The translations under genes were made by a program, and so were the position numbers. From the NCBI RefSeq assembly GCF_001642795.1, contig NZ_LKEH01000026.1, forward strand, positions 450,342 through 514,341: a stretch of DNA of 64,000 bases. Reading direction: 5' to 3'. Below, one piece after another: positions 57,156-64,000 of this stretch. Source of the stretch: Pseudomonas viridiflava (GTDB taxonomy: Bacteria; Pseudomonadota; Gammaproteobacteria; Pseudomonadales; Pseudomonadaceae). Position 1 is the first letter of the stretch. Every line of letters begins with the position of its first letter. The notes beneath the pieces were generated by a model. That model was not told the DNA's origin, ran no database searches, and worked only from the letters and a program-made list of their open reading frames with translations.

Positions 57156-57950
57156 TTACTTGATCAGGCCATCCAGCGGCGAAGATGCGCTGGCATAGAG
57201 TTTTCGTGGCATGCGTCCGGCGAGGTACGCCAGACGACCGGCAAATACAGCGTGCTTCATGGCTTCGGCCATCATGATCGGCTGCTGGGCGTGGGCGATG
57301 GCAGAGTTCATCAACACCGCCTCGCAACCCAGCTCCATCGCGATGGTGGCATCGGAAGCGGTCCCGACACCGGCATCGACCAGCACCGGCACTTTGGTTT
57401 CTTCCAGAATGATCTGCAGGTTGTACGGGTTGCAGATCCCCAGACCGCTGCCGATCAGCCCAGCCAGCGGCATGATCGCGATGCAGCCGATCTCGGCCAG
57501 TTGGCGGGCGATGATCGGGTCATCGCTGGTGTAGACCATCACATCGAAACCGTCCTTGACCAGCACTTCGGCGGCCTTGAGGGTCTCGATCACGTTGGGG
57601 AACAGGGTCTTCTGGTCCGCCAGCACTTCCAGCTTGACCAGATTGCGGCCGTCCAGCAGTTCGCGGGACAGACGGCAGGTGCGCACCGCTTCGACGGCAT
57701 CGAAGCAGCCGGCGGTGTTCGGCAGAATGGTGTAGCGATCCGGGGGCAGCACATCCAGCAGGTTCGGCTCGCCCGGGTTCTGACCCAGATTGGTACGGCG
57801 CACGGCAACGGTGACGATCTCGGCACCCGAGGCTTCGATGGCCAGACGGGTCTGCTCCATGTCCACGTATTTGCCGGTGCCTACCAGCAGGCGCGACTCA
57901 AAGGTCCGACCGGCCAGAACGAAAGGCTTGTCGCTGCGAACATTGCTCAT
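57156..57950 (-). CDS. thiG: Thiazole synthase ThiG
   Basis: Thiazole-forming barrel protein of 264 residues. The Schiff-base lysine is in NLVKLEVL, and the phosphate site is [18 protein letters not shown]. With ThiS thiocarboxylate it builds the thiazole of thiamine. It is 54 bp after thiS and leads into trmB. No TPP riboswitch is seen before thiS. Confidence 0.96.
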   Translation of the reverse strand: MSNVRSDKPFVLAGRTFESRLLVGTGKYVDMEQTRLAIEASGAEIVTVAVRRTNLGQNPGEPNLLDVLPPDRYTILPNTAGCFDAVEAVRTCRLSRELLDGRNLVKLEVLADQKTLFPNVIETLKAAEVLVKDGFDVMVYTSDDPIIARQLAEIGCIAIMPLAGLIGSGLGICNPYNLQIILEETKVPVLVDAGVGTASDATIAMELGCEAVLMNSAIAHAQQPIMMAEAMKHAVFAGRLAYLAGRMPRKLYASASSPLDGLIK

Positions 57951-58004
57951 CGGAAATCCTCTTCAACTTGCAGATTAGGGGGCGTCGCCGTCCAGCGCTG
58001 CGAA

Positions 58005-58205
58005 CTAGCCGCCGCCGATGGCGTGGACCACTTCGACCTGATCACCTTCGGACAGGGCTGTGGTCTCGTGCTGGCTGCGCGGCACGATATCCAGATTCAA
58101 TTCCACTGCGACGCGACGTCCGGCAAGTTCCAGACGGGTCAGCAGCGCCTCGACGGTTGCGCCGTCGGGCAATTCAAAGGACTCACCGTTCAACTGAATG
58201 TGCAT
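58005..58205 (-). CDS. thiS: Sulfur carrier protein ThiS
   Basis: Ubiquitin-fold carrier of 66 residues ending in AIGGG, whose C-terminal Gly becomes a thiocarboxylate. Together with thiG and trmB it forms a minus-strand operon. Confidence 0.95.
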   Translation of the reverse strand: MHIQLNGESFELPDGATVEALLTRLELAGRRVAVELNLDIVPRSQHETTALSEGDQVEVVHAIGGG

Positions 58206-58315
58206 GCGAGAGCAGCCATCATTTTAGGGGGCCAGCATTCTAGCCCGATCGGCCGGTATGACCAAATCAAAGCCACGCCATTCGTCTCAAGCAACCTCGG
58301 CAAACTGCGCCACGA

Positions 58316-58696
58316 TCAGGGCGCAGAACCCAGACGCCACGCCGCCAGCCCCAGGGTCGCCCAGCCGAACAGAAACGCCAGACCGCCGAACGGGGTGATG
58401 ATGCCCAGCTTGCTGATGCCGGTCAGGGTCAGTGCATACAGGCTGCCGGAAAACAGCAGAATGCCGATGGCAAAGGAAATGCCGGCCCAGGTGACCAGCC
58501 GACCCGGAAGCTGTGCCGCCAGTACGGCCACACCCAGCAGCGCCAGCGCATGAACGAGTTGGTACAGGACGCCGGTCTGAAAGATGGTCAGGTACTCGGC
58601 GGTCAGACGCCCTTTCAGGCCATGAGCAGCAAAGGCACCAAGCGCCACGCCCGTAAAACCGAAGAAGGCGGCCAACATTAAAAAGCTACGAAGCAT
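58316..58696 (-). CDS. DUF423 membrane protein
   Basis: Protein of 126 residues with four hydrophobic helices and the family motif GALGAFAAHGLKGRL-like (here LGAFAAHGLKGRL). The function is unknown. It is separated from thiS by 110 bp. It is divergent from mtgA, whose start lies 81 bp away. Confidence 0.85.
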   Translation of the reverse strand: MLRSFLMLAAFFGFTGVALGAFAAHGLKGRLTAEYLTIFQTGVLYQLVHALALLGVAVLAAQLPGRLVTWAGISFAIGILLFSGSLYALTLTGISKLGIITPFGGLAFLFGWATLGLAAWRLGSAP

Positions 58697-58776
58697 CAGG
58701 AACTCCAGTGAAAAATCGTCCGAAGGCGCACGGTCTGTATAATGGCCCGCTCAACGGGTTCGGCCAAGCCATCTCT

Positions 58777-59487
58777 ATGCTGCAGTCTCTCTTTCGTCGC
58801 CTCATCAAAGCCCTGCTGTGGTTCGCAGCTGGCAGTGTCATTCTGGTTATCATCTTCCGCTGGATACCGCCGCCTGGCACCGCGTTGATGGTGGAGCGCA
58901 AGGTGGAATCCTGGTTTGACGGTCAGCCCATCGACCTGCAACGCGACTGGCAGCCGTGGGACAAGATTTCCGACAACCTGAAAATCGCCGTTATTGCCGG
59001 CGAAGACCAGAAGTTTGCCGAACACTGGGGCTTCGACGTCGACGCGATCCAGGCCGCGATTCTGCACAACGAACGTGGCGGCTCGATCCGCGGTGCCAGC
59101 ACCCTGAGCCAGCAAGTCTCGAAAAACCTGTTTCTATGGTCCGGCCGCAGCTACCTGCGCAAAGGCCTCGAAGCCTGGTTCACGATGCTCATTGAGGTGT
59201 TGTGGTCCAAGGAGCGCATCCTTGAGGTCTACCTCAACAGCGTCGAATGGGACGAAGGCGTGTTCGGCGCACAAGCGGCCGCGCAGCACCATTTCCGCGT
59301 CAACGCGAGCGCCCTGACGGTCCAGCAGGCCAGCTACCTCGCCGCCGTCCTGCCCAACCCCAGAGAATGGAGCGCCAGCCACCCCAGCAGCTACGTCTCC
59401 CGCCGCGCCGGCTGGATCCGTCAGCAGATGCGGCAATTGGGTGGGGATGACTATCTGGCGAACCTGAACCATAGCCGTCGGTTTTAA
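58777..59487 (+). CDS. mtgA: MtgA, monofunctional peptidoglycan glycosyltransferase
   Basis: GT51 enzyme of 236 residues with one N-terminal membrane anchor (LIKALLWFAAGSVILVIIF). Catalytic Glu is in IAGEDQKFAEHWGFD. GASTLSQQVSKNLFL, the second catalytic Glu region (KERILEVYLN), and GVFGAQAAAQHHF follow. It polymerises lipid II glycan without a transpeptidase. ATG 58,777 is the family start. A TATAAT at 58,738-58,743 could be its -10, but no good -35 is seen. Confidence 0.94.
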   Translation: MLQSLFRRLIKALLWFAAGSVILVIIFRWIPPPGTALMVERKVESWFDGQPIDLQRDWQPWDKISDNLKIAVIAGEDQKFAEHWGFDVDAIQAAILHNERGGSIRGASTLSQQVSKNLFLWSGRSYLRKGLEAWFTMLIEVLWSKERILEVYLNSVEWDEGVFGAQAAAQHHFRVNASALTVQQASYLAAVLPNPREWSASHPSSYVSRRAGWIRQQMRQLGGDDYLANLNHSRRF

Positions 59488-59639
59488 TGGGTGTAAAACC
59501 CGTGCACGCGGGTTCTGGGCTGCAATCCCACGAAAGCGATGCCTTTCTTCAAGCGGATTAATGGCCTGATAGTGGGCACGCCCGCGTCCCCGAGAACCGA
59601 CGCTTCGCCTGCCGATGTTTACACCTGGATATCAGTGTA

Positions 59640-59702
59640 ATCAGAAGATCGGGACGCGGAGCGTCCCAGGCGGCATGCCAACGCAGAGCATTGGCACGAT
59701 CA
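59640..59702. repeat. REP-type element (type 1)
   Basis: Contains gatcgggacgcggagcgtcc and gcatgccaacgc...gcattggcacgatc. It lies directly left of the first degenerate rpoH tail, where a further small gene would be expected if the repeat pattern continued. Confidence 0.7.
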
Positions 59703-59733
59703 GGTCCAGATTCCCGCTCATCAAGCCACCTGT

Positions 59734-59833
59734 GCCGTGATCGACGGGTTGAGCTTGCTCATCCCGTTCTTTCGCTACTGACGAATACGATCGGCAGAGA
59801 TGTTGCACTTCTGCGCCAAGTCGTGAAGTGTCG
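59734..59833 (-). pseudogene. Degenerate rpoH 3'-end fragment 1
   Basis: Aligns without gaps to the intact rpoH end at 60,751-60,850, with 79 of 100 bases identical by hand count. The reading on the minus strand gives [18 protein letters not shown], a stop, then RKNGMSKLNPSIT, against the RpoH C-terminus. This is the sigma region 4.2 helix-turn-helix. The gapless match with an in-frame stop marks a decayed duplicate. Confidence 0.85.
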
Positions 59834-60023
59834 AACATTAAAGAATGAAACTGCCCCATCACTACGTATGATTATTCACTTAATCTCGTAGTATCCATCT
59901 CGTTTTATTTCGAGACCTTGTTTGGACATCCAGATTTTTTATATCTTGCCAACTTTATCGAAACCCGGAAATTACTCCTGAGACAAAAGATTAGAACGTC
60001 GACCCTAAACGGAGTATCGAACC

Positions 60024-60263
60024 GTGAAATACCTACTTGAAGCATTCGATAAAAAAACCGAGATACTAGCCTTTGAGAAAGAAATTCCAGGAGGCCATGA
60101 TCAACAACTCAAGCTCATCATGGGTTGGACATCCGAGCAGTTAGGCCATGAAGGCTACAATCTGGACGCCGCTCAACTGGAAGCAATCGTCAGGATAATA
60201 GGCGATGAAAGCCATGACCCGAACTACGACTACCAACTGACATGCAATACTGATGACTACTAG
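60024..60263 (+). CDS. Small protein, 79 residues (orfA)
   Basis: Acidic small protein without signal peptide or membrane segment. Recognisable stretches are MKYLLEAFDKKTE, IMGWTSEQ and HDPNYDYQLTCN. GTG 60,024 has GGAG about 9 nt upstream, and the pre-start sequence is shared with orfB. It is 80% identical (63/79) to orfB. I think it belongs to a family of small uncharacterised proteins (possibly DUF7683) seen in Pseudomonas; immunity-type roles have been suggested for such small orphan genes, but nothing here proves that. It is AT-richer than its neighbours, which fits later acquisition. Confidence 0.7.
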   Translation: MKYLLEAFDKKTEILAFEKEIPGGHDQQLKLIMGWTSEQLGHEGYNLDAAQLEAIVRIIGDESHDPNYDYQLTCNTDDY

Positions 60264-60313
60264 CTAAAACGCGCTGTCCAACGTTGGGACTTTGTGATGC
60301 GGCAACGCATCAT

Positions 60314-60403
60314 GCCGCTATCGATATACTGAGCGTGCTCATCGCACTCTTCCAATGCTGATGAATACGCTCAGCGAAGACGTTATACATCTACGCCAGA
60401 TCA
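60314..60403 (-). pseudogene. Degenerate rpoH 3'-end fragment 2
   Basis: Aligns gaplessly with rpoH 60,751-60,840, with about 69 of 90 bases identical by hand count. The minus-strand reading is QYDLA, a stop, then MYNVFAERIHQHWKSAMSTL SISIAA and a TGA at the same position as the rpoH stop. The intergenic stretch left of it also resembles the decayed rpoH terminator. It lies between orfA and orfB. Confidence 0.85.
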
Positions 60404-60459
60404 TACTGAAAACAGAAGCACAGACCAAAGAGGTCTACTGCTGAAACGAGCATCGAACC

Positions 60460-60699
60460 GTGAAATACCTGCTTGAAGCATTCGACAGAAAAACAGAATT
60501 TCTCGCTTTTGCAAAAGAAATCCCGGCTGGCAATGACGAACGGCTAAAAAGCATCATGGGCTGGACATCCGAGCAGTGGGGCGATGAAGGCTACAATCTG
60601 GACGCTTCTCAGTTGGAAGCAATCGTCAGGCTCATCGGTGATGAACCCCATGATCCGAACTACTTCTACCAGCTGACATGCAACGCTGACGACCTTTAA
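60460..60699 (+). CDS. Small protein, 79 residues (orfB, paralogue of orfA)
   Basis: 79 residues and 80% identical to orfA, from MKYLLEAFDRKTE to YQLTCNADDL. The gene starts with GTG 60,460 after the same cgaaccgtg context as orfA. It converges with rpoH and shares the bidirectional terminator at 60,702-60,731. Both copies keep full reading frames, while the rpoH tails between them are broken. This suggests selection on the small protein. No function can be named. Confidence 0.7.
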   Translation: MKYLLEAFDRKTEFLAFAKEIPAGNDERLKSIMGWTSEQWGDEGYNLDASQLEAIVRLIGDEPHDPNYFYQLTCNADDL

Positions 60700-60701
60700 A
60701 C

Positions 60702-60731
60702 AAAAACGCCCCGATCAGATCGGGGCGTTTT
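60702..60731. terminator. Bidirectional terminator, orfB / rpoH
   Basis: The palindrome cgccccgatcagatcggggcg is flanked by aaaaa on the left and ttttg on the right, so T tracts follow the stem on both strands. It lies between orfB (stop 60,699) and rpoH (stop 60,747). Strong call. Confidence 0.9.
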
Positions 60732-60746
60732 GCGTTACCGGCTACG

Positions 60747-61601
<855 letters not shown>

Positions 61602-61648
61602 ACGAAAAAACCTCCAGCGCACATAAATGTGCAGTTCAGCACTGCCAG

Positions 61649-61675
61649 ATTGACTTGGAACCGCGAGACAAGTTC
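61649..61675 (-). promoter_or_regulatory. Putative AlgU/sigma-E-type promoter of rpoH
   Basis: On the minus strand GAACTT, a 16-bp spacer and TCAAT match the AlgU consensus (GAACTT-N16/17-TCtRA) except at one or two positions of the -10. It lies about 50-75 bp before the rpoH ATG. In P. aeruginosa one rpoH promoter depends on AlgU, which fits; start mapping was not done here. Confidence 0.5.
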
Positions 61676-61715
61676 CTTGATTTTCTGAAGCCAATCTGGT
61701 GAAACAATTTTAGCT

Positions 61716-62750
61716 CTACCGTGGCGCCAGTTCACGCAAGTGACGGGCGACCGCAATCCAAGCACCGATATACCCTAACAACACCGCTCCAAGCAAGAGC
61801 GAAAAACCATCACCCATCGGCACACCCGTGAGCGCGAAATCACTTCCGTAAAGACCGGCCAGACCGGTTACCGCTCCGTTCAGCCAGTTCAGGCCATAGG
61901 CCAGCACGCCCCAGGACAGAATCCCCGCCCCGAAACCGTACAGCGCGCCCATATAAAGGAAAGGCCTGCGCACATAGCTGTCGGTCCCGCCCACCAGCTT
62001 GATCACTTCGATCTCGGTGCGACGGTTCTCGATGTGCAGACGTATTGTGTTACCAATTACCAACAGCAAAGCCGAGACCAGCAGAACCGTCAAGCCGAAC
62101 ACAAACCGGTCACCCAGCTTGAGGATCGCTGCCAAGCGCTCGACCCAGACCAGATCGAGCTGGGCCTGCTGCACCTTGGGCAGTTCGGCAAGGCGGGTGC
62201 GCAAGGCTTCCAGCGCGGGCTTGTCGACTTCGTCTGGCGTCACCAGCACCACGCCGGGCAACGGGTTTTCCGGCAGCTCCTTGAGCGCTTCACCCAGCCC
62301 GGACTGTTGTTGAAACTCCGCCAGCGCCTGTTCGCTGCTGATGTACTCGGCATCCGCCACGCCGGGCATCGCCTTGATCTCATCACGCATGCGAGTGCCA
62401 TCGGCTGTGCTGGCGTCCAGATTCAGGTAGATCGAGATCTGTGCTGCTCGCTGCCAGGAACCACCCAGACGCTCGACGTTACTCAACAGCAACGACAAGC
62501 CCATGGGCAGGCTCAGGGCAATGGCCATGACCAGACAGGTGAAAAAACTGCCTATAGGTTGCTTGCCAAGGCGACGCAGGCTGTCGACCATGCTTGAGCG
62601 ATGGCTTTCAAGCCAGGCTGAAAGCAGCGTGCTGAAGTCCGGCCCGTCATCGTCGTGATCGTGACGCTGCTTTTTCTGTTTTCCGGGTGCAGGATCAGCC
62701 GCCTTTGGCGCGACGCGCTCTGCAACCTTTGGACTGCGTGTGGCACTCAT
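61716..62750 (-). CDS. ftsX: Cell-division protein FtsX
   Basis: Protein of 344 residues. It has a basic cytoplasmic N-terminus (~75 residues, long for the family), a transmembrane helix, a periplasmic loop with MRDEIKAMPGVADAEYISSE, and three C-terminal helices. With FtsE it forms the ABC complex that activates peptidoglycan hydrolases at the septum. Its ATG overlaps the ftsE stop (ATGA). Confidence 0.95.
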   Translation of the reverse strand: MSATRSPKVAERVAPKAADPAPGKQKKQRHDHDDDGPDFSTLLSAWLESHRSSMVDSLRRLGKQPIGSFFTCLVMAIALSLPMGLSLLLSNVERLGGSWQRAAQISIYLNLDASTADGTRMRDEIKAMPGVADAEYISSEQALAEFQQQSGLGEALKELPENPLPGVVLVTPDEVDKPALEALRTRLAELPKVQQAQLDLVWVERLAAILKLGDRFVFGLTVLLVSALLLVIGNTIRLHIENRRTEIEVIKLVGGTDSYVRRPFLYMGALYGFGAGILSWGVLAYGLNWLNGAVTGLAGLYGSDFALTGVPMGDGFSLLLGAVLLGYIGAWIAVARHLRELAPR

Positions 62751-63418
62751 ACCCCGGCCTCCCCGTCACCGATCAGACGACCGCGTTGCAGGGTCAGCAT
62801 GCGGTGACGCATGCGAGCGATGAGCGCCAGATCGTGACTGGCGATGAGCACACTGGTGCCCAGTCGGTTGATGTCTTCGAACACACCCATGATTTCCGCT
62901 GCCAATCGTGGATCGAGGTTACCGGTCGGCTCATCCGCCAGCAGCAAGGCCGGACGGTGCACGATGGCGCGCGCGATACCGACGCGCTGCTGCTGGCCGG
63001 TGGAAAGATCACCGGGGTACAGGTCGGCCTTGTCGGACAACGCCACGCGATCCAGCGCCGAATCGACGCGCTTGGCGATTTCAGGCTTGGAGAGCCCGAG
63101 AATCTGCAACGGCAGTGCGATGTTGTTGAACACCGTGCGATCGAACAGCAACTGGTGATTCTGAAACACGACACCGATCTGCCGACGCAGGAACGGGATC
63201 TGCGCATTGCTGATCTGGCCGAGGTCCTGGCCAGCCAGCATCAGTTTGCCGGTTGTCGGGCGCTCCATGGCCAGCAACAGGCGCAGCAGCGTGCTCTTGC
63301 CTGCACCGGAATGCCCGGTGACAAACAGAAACTCGCCGCGACGTACTCGAAAGCTCAGTTCGTGCAATCCGACATGTCCATTCGGATAGCGCTTACCGAC
63401 CTGCTCGAAACGAATCAT
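62747..63418 (-). CDS. ftsE: Cell-division ATP-binding protein FtsE
   Basis: ABC ATPase of 223 residues: Walker [12 protein letters not shown], signature [14 protein letters not shown], and Walker [13 protein letters not shown]. It overlaps ftsX downstream and ftsY upstream (ftsY TGA overlaps the ftsE ATG), giving the classic ftsY-ftsE-ftsX operon, with rpoH next. Confidence 0.97.
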   Translation of the reverse strand: MIRFEQVGKRYPNGHVGLHELSFRVRRGEFLFVTGHSGAGKSTLLRLLLAMERPTTGKLMLAGQDLGQISNAQIPFLRRQIGVVFQNHQLLFDRTVFNNIALPLQILGLSKPEIAKRVDSALDRVALSDKADLYPGDLSTGQQQRVGIARAIVHRPALLLADEPTGNLDPRLAAEIMGVFEDINRLGTSVLIASHDLALIARMRHRMLTLQRGRLIGDGEAGV

Positions 63419-64000
63419 GGACGCTCCCGCTCCGCAAACAGAGCCTGAACAAAGGGTTCGGCTTCGAAGGTGCGCAGGTCATCAATACCCTCGCCGACGC
63501 CGATGTAACGAATGGGCAGACCGAACTGCTTGGCCAGCGCGAAAATCACGCCGCCCTTGGCGGTGCCATCCAGCTTGGTCAGTGCAAGGCCGGTCAGCGT
63601 GACAGTCTGGTTGAACTGCTTGGCCTGGTTGATCGCGTTCTGACCGGTGCCCGCATCGAGCACCAGCAGCACTTCGTGCGGCGCATCTGCGTCGAGCTTG
63701 CCGATTACGCGGCGCACCTTTTTCAACTCTTCCATCAGGTTGTCTTTGGTGTGCAGACGACCGGCGGTGTCGGCGATCAGCACGTCGATGCCCCGCGCCT
63801 TGGCGGCCTGCACGGCGTCGAAGATAACCGAAGCGGAGTCAGCGCCCGTGTGCTGAGCGATGACCGGAATCTTATTGCGCTCACCCCAGACCTGCAGCTG
63901 CTCAACGGCAGCGGCACGGAAGGTATCGCCTGCGGCCAGCATGACCTTCTTGCCTTCAAGCTGCAGCTTCTTGGCCAGCTTGCCGATGGTGGTGGTCTTG
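63415..64000 (-). CDS. ftsY: Signal-recognition-particle receptor FtsY (5' part outside the window)
   Basis: The window holds the C-terminal ~195 codons of the NG GTPase domain. The edge cuts inside the P loop (KTTTIGKLA), followed by [38 protein letters not shown] and GVGEGIDDL. It receives ribosome-SRP complexes at the membrane. The start codon, acidic A domain and the beginning of the P loop lie beyond position 64,000. Confidence 0.96.
   Translation of the reverse strand, partial: KTTTIGKLAKKLQLEGKKVMLAAGDTFRAAAVEQLQVWGERNKIPVIAQHTGADSASVIFDAVQAAKARGIDVLIADTAGRLHTKDNLMEELKKVRRVIGKLDADAPHEVLLVLDAGTGQNAINQAKQFNQTVTLTGLALTKLDGTAKGGVIFALAKQFGLPIRYIGVGEGIDDLRTFEAEPFVQALFAERERP

Larger units (their letters stand above)
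59488..60023. other. Gene-poor region between mtgA and orfA
   Basis: These 536 bp hold a weak hairpin at 59,497-59,514, a type 1 REP, the first degenerate rpoH tail (59,734-59,833), and then an AT-rich leader before orfA. No other gene is supported. Confidence 0.6.

Noticed and set aside
57951..58004. TPP riboswitch in the thiS-thiG region
   Set aside because: Only 54 bp between the genes and no THI-box-like CTGAGA pattern before thiS or thiG.

Overview
This window comes from a chromosome of the genus Pseudomonas, most likely the P. syringae group. The evidence is the high-GC coding style and a long block whose order matches what is known of P. aeruginosa: pilG-gshB-tonB-algH-ruvX-pyrR-pyrB-pyrC', then pilT-yggS-proC-yggT-metX-metW-rdgB-hemW, then trmB-thiG-thiS, mtgA and rpoH-ftsX-ftsE-ftsY. 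The SelO residues fall exactly at the positions known for P. syringae SelO (K113, D252, D262). Two families of REP-type palindromes fill most gaps between genes. I found no rRNA, tRNA, CRISPR array, transposase or integrase.

Layout. 1-10.9 kb: RNA helicase dbpA, a flavoprotein, a FUSC-type membrane protein, a periplasmic binding protein, an ElaA-like acetyltransferase, a winged-helix/metallopeptidase pair, a REC-PAS-GGDEF-EAL c-di-GMP regulator and a PL7 alginate lyase. 10.9-16.9 kb: the divergent proline-utilisation genes putP and putA, with repeated GTTGCA-type sites between them that look like PutA operators. 16.9-20.7 kb: a LysR regulator divergent from a flavodoxin-like oxidoreductase, then an acyl-CoA dehydrogenase. 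20.7-23.3 kb: a large toxin-like protein with an apparent C-terminal ADP-ribosyltransferase domain. 23.6-30.3 kb: nhaP2, mscK and selO. 30.4-40.4 kb: the Chp/Pil chemosensory operon pilG-H-I-J-chpA-chpC on the minus strand, without pilK or chpB. 40.7-58.7 kb: mostly housekeeping genes (glutathione, TonB, pyrimidine, methionine, proline, thiamine, heme chaperone, tRNA modification) plus pilT. 58.8-64 kb: mtgA, an unusual rpoH-flanking region, and rpoH-ftsX-ftsE-ftsY (ftsY cut by the window edge).

Two regions stand out. First, between mtgA and rpoH there are two degenerate copies of the rpoH 3' end (about 30 codons each, same strand as rpoH, with in-frame stops). They alternate with two AT-richer, 80% identical genes for 79-residue proteins. 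The pattern is fragment - orfA - fragment - orfB - rpoH, as if a small-gene-plus-rpoH-tail unit had been added repeatedly at the rpoH end. Second, the 838-residue toxin-like protein at 20.7-23.3 kb carries an R / TSFS / ExE motif set of arginine-class ADP-ribosyltransferases behind a long N-terminal region with hydrophobic segments.

The other genes form familiar functional groups. PilT and the Pil-Chp system serve type IV pilus twitching; the TonB here resembles the TonB3 that lies beside this cluster in P. aeruginosa. PutA would regulate its own gene and putP. RpoH may be driven partly by an AlgU-type promoter. Start codons were often moved downstream of the longest open frame, because long frames run through REP elements and ribosome-binding sites support the later starts.
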